Assembly (NCBI GenBank): GCA_023213395.1
Contig: CM041465.1
Span: forward strand, 192,145,741 to 192,209,740
DNA from: Cycas panzhihuaensis
Taxonomy: Eukaryota > Cycadophyta
Length of the DNA stretch: 64,000 nucleotides
Reading direction: 5' to 3'
The stretch's first letter is position 1; every line of letters starts with the position of its first letter. The notes below the pieces were generated by a model. It saw only the letters and a list, made by a program, of their open reading frames with translations, was not told where the DNA came from and made no database searches. This document shows, piece after piece, positions 58,201 to 64,000 of the stretch. The translations under genes and the position numbers were made by a program.

Positions 58201-59480
58201 ATTGGTATTCCTTGTTCATTACATTTCTCCAAACTATGTGTTTCACAACTTCCTGGTATGAGAGAGGCTCTTCATTGAGAGTAAGGTGCAATTCTATCAG
58301 TTCAAGCTCAGTACAAAATGGTTCCTATATCTTTGCTTTATGGGTACTTTGAGTGCCAGTTTTACCCACTTCATCAAGTCACATGTCCTTGTTGAACTAG
58401 TAGGCTTCATGAGATTCTCGAGTTTGGAATGAGATCCTCATTTCCTTAATCTCTTGGTTCTCGTCTTAATCCCTAAAAGGATTATTTTAGATATATAGGA
58501 TGGAGGATGTTGATATATCTGGAAAAGATGGTCTTTCTACCACTATTTTGCCTTATCAACTGAAGGCGGAGACAATGATTCTTCTGCAATAGCTTTGTCC
58601 TTATTAACTCTATTGTTCTTAAAAGATAGTGTTGGATGTGCACTCATTGGTTGGGAGTCACAACTGATATCCTCCAGGGCTTTGTTGTTAAATTCTAATA
58701 TTTTGAGTAATTCATATGTATCTCCCCTACCTCCCAAAGTTTAGAATCTAAACATCCTAATTTGTGGCATGATTATAGTGGTGCGAAGGTGTTTTGGAGT
58801 CCAATTTAAGTAACTGATCCTCTATCTCTATAAACATAATGTCTCTGGTGATGATTATCTTCCGTTGTGAGGGTACGAAGACCTTATACCCTTTCTTATC
58901 CATAGGGTATCCAACAAAGATGCCTTTAAGTGCCCTTAGTTAGAGTTTATTTCAATCCTCATATAGTGAATGGGCATAACATGTAGAGCTAAAGATTCTG
59001 AAGTGATGAATAGTGGGGGCTTGTCCTGACCACTTTTTATTTGGTGATGGTCCTTATTTAGATGGACTGACAACGTTGATACAGTAAACAATTGTCTAAA
59101 TGGCTTTGACCCATAGGTAGGTAGGTATGTTTTTATACATCAACATTGTTTTAGCCATATTCATCATGCTCTTGTTCATGCACTTGGCAACTCTATGTTG
59201 TTGGGGGGTACTTGCGACTATTGTTTAGTGCTTGATCCCATGGTCTCAAATATAATTTTCAAACCCATTCAAAGTATATTCTCCACTATTATCAGTCAGA
59301 AGACATTTGATTTGTTAGCCTAACTCTTTTTCAGTTTGGGCCTTGAATGCTTAGAAGACATTAAATTCTTCATCTTTCTTAACTAGAAAAGCTACCCACA
59401 CTTTTTTGGTAAAATCATTAATAGAGGTGATGTAATACTACTTATGCGTTAATGATGGAATAGGAAATGGTCTGCATATA
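58200..59480 (-). pseudogene. Element H linker and integrase, broken
   Basis: The linker frame at 58543-58737 (FNNKALEDISCDSQPMSAHP, ESLSPPSVDKAK) parallels that of element B. The integrase follows up to about 59480, with text collinear with 9889-10680, for example the counterparts of LKGIFVGYPMDKKG near 58895-58935. Stops are frequent. Confidence 0.82.
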
Positions 59481-61130
59481 TCAGAGTATACCAATTGTAT
59501 AGGAGATTTGACAATTAGGTAGGCCTCACATTTAAAGAGCTTTGAAGAGAACGTTGGTAGACTTGGAAGGGTGTGATAAAGATCTCTTAGTCAATTAATG
59601 TGAATATTACCCATGCAAGCATGCCAAAGAGCTTATTGGGATAGCTTTAGGTGTGTCAAGGTAACATTGAATGCAAATTCTTCATTGGTACTAAGGCTTT
59701 GAACATAATTGGCTTTAGAAGATGAGGAGCTATTTAGACAAAAGAGTTCACCAATGAGGTTTCTAGTCAAGACCATTTTATTTGATGGAAGGTGAATGGC
59801 ATGGAGAGTCTAGTCATCTGCGGTTACACTCAAGTCAAATCCATAGGAGATGAGTGTGAACAGGGAGAGTAGGTTCTATTTCAGATTAGGAATATATAAG
59901 ACATCAAGTAATATAAAGTCTATTAAGCTTGGGAATTTCAGGTGAATGTTACTAATTCCTTCGATAGGTTCCTGAGATTTATCAGCCATATGAACAACTC
60001 TTTGAACATTAGAGTCAGATGTCTAAAAGAGACTGTGGTTGCAAGTCATATGTTGGATGGCTCAAATGTCCATGATCCATGTTGAAATGTTTGAGGCAAC
60101 GTTATTTGCAACTTTGAGTGGAGGAGGCATTGGTGAATTAAATTCACAAGTGGCATATCCACAATGAGCTTTAAAGTACCTCTTTGATTGGTTAGCTGCA
60201 TTATGTGATGAAGATCCCTCAATCCTTTAGATGTGTGCTTATGCAAATCCTGCTCCACAAAATGGTTCTTCACAAGTTTGTTTGACATTGTGAGCCCTAT
60301 AACTTAGCCAACTTATGGGTGGTTATTCTATAATCTTTTGCTAAGTGCCCTTTCTTATCACACCTTTCACAGATAATGGTTCGATTACGAATCTCATAAG
60401 GGATATTAGTTTGGCCTAACTATCTTGTATTTTTCTGAGGTGTCCCTTGACCTTGAGATTATCGAGGCTAAGACTAAGGGTGTTGTTGACCTTGTGGATG
60501 ATTTCCTTTATTTTTTCCCATTCCTTTTGCTCAGATATATCCTCTGCCATGAGAGGGACCTTGATTCTTTGGGCAATAAGCTTCTTCTTCCATTTCAAAA
60601 GCTATATCTGATTAGAGGTTACAAAGTTGTGTATTAAAGATCTTATCAAATTGTATGAACTTCTTGGAAAGTGCTTTGAACTTGAGTGTCTTCAATGTGC
60701 CACTAAACCGAAGACTTCCAAGTAGGTTTTTATAATCAAGGACATGTAGACACGATTGGATTAAGAATACTAAAGTAATATATTAGGTCTTGAAGTCTTT
60801 GTCAATAGCCTATTGATAGGTCAAAGGATGTTGATAGTATTTCTACATTTTGAGCTTGCTCATTTTCAACACTAGATGAATGGATTTGAGGTCTGACTTG
60901 GTCTCAAAGTTCTTTCGAAGGACTTCGAGTACTTTCTAAGTAGTATCATGTTGCTCTTCAACAATTAAGTTATGTAAAGAAAGATCAATGACTAACAAAA
61001 TTCCTATATAAATCTTTTCATCATCAATCTCCTATTGTCATTTTCTGGCAGCATCTGTAGGAGTAGCTAGGGTAGTTCCTCTTGAAGCAGGCATAGTAGC
61101 AGTTGTTGGTATGAGGGGTGTAAGATATGG
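59480..61130 (-). pseudogene. Element H gag, protease and GAG-pre-integrase, broken
   Basis: The gag start MPASRGTTLATPTDAARKWQ lies near 61030-61095, followed by EIDDEKI and VLKMSKLKM. The frame at 60416-60598 is the nucleocapsid region; the frame at 60046-60288 ends GSWTFEPSNI. In another frame the protease entry reads WIMDI, a stop, AIQHMTCN, so the D-T-G-A motif is lost as in element B. GAG-pre-integrase text lies near 59500-59680. Confidence 0.82.
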
Positions 61131-62873
61131 AATCACACCTCTTGGGGGGGTTACTAAACTCGAACAAGATCAAGACAGACAATTAATGGTTTTAGATGGC
61201 TATGGACCTACGATGACAAGCGAAAGAAATCACCCACAAAGGGTGTTTGTGTGTCGGAACACAGGTTCGAGACCCGCAAATGGCACACAAACTCCTTTGA
61301 GGTAACTCTTCCTCGATATGGAGTGATGGATGGATGAGGGATCTCCTTGGTTTCCCGAGTAACCTTAAAAAGAGCCCTCCCGTCCTTGAATGGCCAAAGG
61401 AGGGAGGAAAGAGGTGAGGGAATGACTCCTCACATGAAGAGAGATGTGGAAAGGATGCCCCTTAATAAGAAAAGGGAAAGAATCATACATGTAAGCCTAA
61501 GGCAGCTTGCAACGTGAACAATCAAGGGTGATGGCTAATTTCACAAGCTGAATGTTAACCTAAAGCCCCTAAACTAGAGAAGTCTAGCTTGGAGACACAA
61601 GGAAGACATAGTGAACAACCTTAGGAGAGAGGCTCTCAAGGTGACAAACCTAAGGAGGATCCTAGTAGTGGTGGCTCAACAAGAAAGGTTGTCTTCATTT
61701 AGTACATGGGAAAAAGATAAGGCAAGGGTATGATGTATATGGCAATGTTATGTCCTTATGTTTAAAAGAGATTACTTTTTAAGGCAACAAAGTAATATAA
61801 AACTCTCTCTCTTGTCTACCTATGCATACAACCTCACTCGCATTGTCTTTTAAATTCAAGAAAATAAGATCAAAAGGAATCGCTACATGACACAAAGCTC
61901 GTGCAAAGAATGCGAAGTTGCTAAGTGATAATGCAACTGGATGGAAGAGGTATATGCACGCAAATGAATAGATGTTTACTATGTGTGCTTTGCAAAGAAA
62001 CAAGCAAGCAAGTGAAGTACAAGAGATCTAAACCAATCTTCTTCCTTTTCTTTTTCACCAAACAACATTCCAATGAGGGAAAGGGGGTTAAAGAGAGAAA
62101 AGTTAGAAAAAGAGAGGTGTTCCTGGAATCCGGTGGCCGAAGTAGCGCTACCATTTCTATGTTTACGATCCTTATCCTTCTTTAGCCATGGATGGCACAA
62201 CGAAAATAGTGCTGGCGAAGAAGGAGGCTTCCTTACCTTCCCCAAAAATAAAAATGGAACTCAAAGGAAATGCAACACAAGGAAATATAAAGATGATTGC
62301 AACTCTATTTTATAACTTTGAAAGCAAAAGAAAGTAGCCGTTGAAAGGAGGGGCACATATCTGGAATGGAAACTCCTTCTTCCTCAAGAACGCAATGGGA
62401 AAACCTACAACCAAACGAGATTTACCCTTTCCTAAGGGGCATCAAACATATGCGGGACAAGTATGCAATATGGAAAGTAACTATCTGTAGGAAAATAATA
62501 TGATGGAAAACATGGCAAAACATAAACAAATAATCATTGATCAATACATCATTGTTGCATAAACACAAGAGCTTTTGTATTCAATCCAGTTTTATAGAGA
62601 GAGCATTACAAATGTCCAATAGTAGGTGGTGTCTAAAGACATCAGTGTTGCACACCCCTCAAAATATATAGTTGGGGGGAGAAGGGAAACTACTCAACCC
62701 CTAAAATTTAAATAACAATAAAATAATAACTTAACTCAAATAAACTTAAATCAAATCAACCTTATCTTATACTTACCTACACATGCGAACACCCACATGT
62801 GTAAATTGATGAAAGTGCGGTGTGCACTCCTAGTTGGAAGGTGGGAGTGGGGTGATGAGCATTAACCCCAACA
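61131..62873 (-). repeat. Probable long 3' LTR of element I (left edge not defined)
   Basis: On the minus strand the right edge is clear: TGTTGGGGTTAATGCTCATC directly after a polypurine tract. The left edge could be anywhere from about 61100 to 62500. The 61130-62500 part is less AT-rich than its surroundings and has overlapping open frames on both strands at 61779-62315 with no known domain. A TC-rich and GAGAGA-rich composition is visible near 62050-62120. Confidence 0.5.
61264..61274 (+). other. Exact match to a Pol III B box
   Basis: GGTTCGAGACC fits GGTTCGANNCC and sits in text resembling a tRNA tail (GGTTCGAGACCCGC). There is no A box at tRNA spacing; TGGCTATGG at 61197-61205 is the only remote candidate. 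No full tRNA fold is visible. Confidence 0.35.
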
Positions 62874-62886
62874 TTCTCCCCCTTAA
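62874..62886 (-). other. Element I polypurine tract
   Basis: TTAAGGGGGAGAA on the minus strand abuts the LTR start TGTTGGGG. Confidence 0.8.
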
Positions 62887-63592
62887 TGGTCATCACGAAC
62901 AATGTCTTCTTTTTAAACTTGTGGAATTTGTACTTAAAAAAAAAAAAAATCCTTTTGGCTTGATCATTATCAACTTGCTTCATCATTTCTACAACGTGTG
63001 TATCTTTGCCATTGAGTGGTGTACAAAAGCTGTAAGTAAATGAAGTTTGATTCAAATGTGGAGGTGTGGATGCAACTTTGACTTTGTTAACTGGAACTTT
63101 AAGAAAACTTTAAACTTGAACTTTGTCTTCTGAAAACTTTGTGTTATGAACAACAGTCATATCATCATATCTCTCCCCCTCAAATGAAAGATCAAGTTCT
63201 TGTGCAACAAGATGATTATGCGTTTGATTTGAATCTTCCTTAGCCTTTTCGTGACAATCCACATGTTCTGGCACCTGTCTCATATGCTCAACATCAATGT
63301 TAAATTCATTGAGGGTATCTCCCCCATAAGTAGAAATCAAAATGTCCCACACGGATTTAGAAGTTGTTAGTTCACAAACTTTAAAAAATGCATCATCATT
63401 TATAGTGTAAAATATTAAAGCTAGGGCTTCATTGTCTTTTTTAATATTTTTCTTAATATTAACATCATATTCATCTTGTAAGTAGTTCTAAAGATCATGT
63501 GTAATAAAATAATTTTACATAGTTTTATGCCATAGTGAAAAATTATGGCCATCAAATATAGGAAATTATACTTGATCAAGATTGATTACCAT
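62887..63592 (-). pseudogene. Element I copia-type gag fragment, gag-only body
   Basis: From a Met at 63592 the minus strand reads MVINLDQV, a stop, FPIFDGHNFSLWHKTM, NYFITHDL, NYLQDEYDVNIKKNIKKD, NEALALIFYTINDDAFFK and SVWDILISTYGGDTLNEF. This is the DUF4219/UBN2 start of copia gag. After GGDT the family's usual coiled region is replaced by acidic, His-rich text (63110-63300) and then, after a stop, by 62777-63055, which runs into the LTR. Protease, integrase, RT and RNase H are all absent. The text NEALALIF resembles element F gag. Confidence 0.75.
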
Positions 63593-64000
63593 TTTACTGA
63601 GAACTTTAGTACATAAAAAAGAATATGTTTTTACCAAGTCAAAAAACTTAATAAATCAACAAATATGACTAACTTATAAGATATAATTTCAGATAAAATT
63701 TGAAATAAGTTGCAGATGCAATTGGCTTATCACTTGCTTGATGATTAATTTCTATTAGGATATACTTAAATGCTCAAGTTTAACAGCTTTAAAGTTATAC
63801 TAAACAAAGTCAGAATAAAGTGAAATTATACCAGTATGAAGATCAACGAAAGAACTATTCAATGGAACTAACCATTTTGAAAATGAGTTCCTACAAATCA
63901 ATATTAAAGGAACCGAAGATACAATCATCTTTTTTAGGCCTAACGAGAGCCTGAGGCTTAAAATATTATAAAAAGGCCAATAAAAGACTTATAGAATATT
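63593..64000. other. Leader upstream of element I gag, nothing recognised
   Basis: AT-rich, without open frames of note. The primer site and 5' LTR of element I would lie here or beyond the window edge; I do not see them. Confidence 0.45.

Larger units (their letters stand above)
55971..61130 (-). mobile_element. Ty1/copia element H, B family, 5' end missing
   Basis: The 3' LTR (55971-56273), polypurine tract and polyprotein (RNase H at 56765 up to gag near 61130) are collinear with element B. The primer site and 5' LTR are absent: similarity to B ends near the gag start, and the sequence beyond 61130 belongs to something else. The polyprotein has more stops than in element B. Confidence 0.92.

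Noticed and set aside
61779-62315. Several overlapping open frames on both strands
   Set aside because: Local composition lowers stop density on all frames; none has a known domain or a supported start, and the frames contradict each other.

Overview
The window is repetitive plant nuclear DNA with no recognisable host gene, rRNA, tRNA or CRISPR array. It is AT-rich and packed with old, nested retrotransposons: a plant L1-type LINE with a CCHC/RVT_3-type 3' end, Ty1/copia elements primed by initiator-Met tRNA, Ty3/gypsy relics, and LTR elements without pol. All coding regions are broken by stops and frameshifts. The density and age of nesting suggest a large seed-plant genome, perhaps a gymnosperm; that last step is inference. 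Almost every element lies on the minus strand.

Layout. (1) 186-16752: one 5'-truncated LINE, flanked by a decayed 18-bp target duplication, was split into three pieces by two copia elements. Element A (1975-6938) has the target-site duplication (TSD) AAAGA. Element B (7114-14761) has the TSD CATAT. The LINE reading frame continues across both insertions. (2) 17690-20328: a Ty3/gypsy gag-RT relic whose RT catalytic Asp pair is lost, followed by unassigned AT-rich DNA. (3) 22249-29861: a coding-less LTR element (D) carries copia element C (24596-29524, TSD AGCTC, same family as A) inserted in its primer-binding site. (4) 31000-32330: a gypsy-type gag relic. (5) 32921-43435: a copia element of another family (F, TSD AAAGT) contains a coding-less element E (34168-37520, TSD CATCA), which belongs to the same family as D and sits just after the RT catalytic motif. 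(6) 44434-48507: another LTR pair without recognisable coding sequence (G). (7) 50080-55922: two copies of one gag family in opposite orientation, with a possible LINE relic between them. (8) 55971-61130: a second B-family copia element (H) whose 5' end is missing. (9) 61130-64000: the LTR and a gag-only body of a further copia-like element (I), running off the window.

Functionally these are parasitic elements. Each intact copy would have encoded Gag, protease, integrase, reverse transcriptase and RNase H in the Ty1 order. D, E, G and possibly I lack pol and would have needed enzymes supplied by relatives. None looks able to move now: catalytic motifs partly survive, but frames are interrupted, mostly by changes that look like C-to-T or G-to-A transitions.

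I found no convincing new biological system. The most informative observations are the nesting with verifiable target duplications, the pol-less D/E family, a cluster of GC-rich hairpins in the A/C LTR that is lost from the opposite LTR in the two elements, the gag family with three knuckle-like repeats, and the gag-only element at the right edge.
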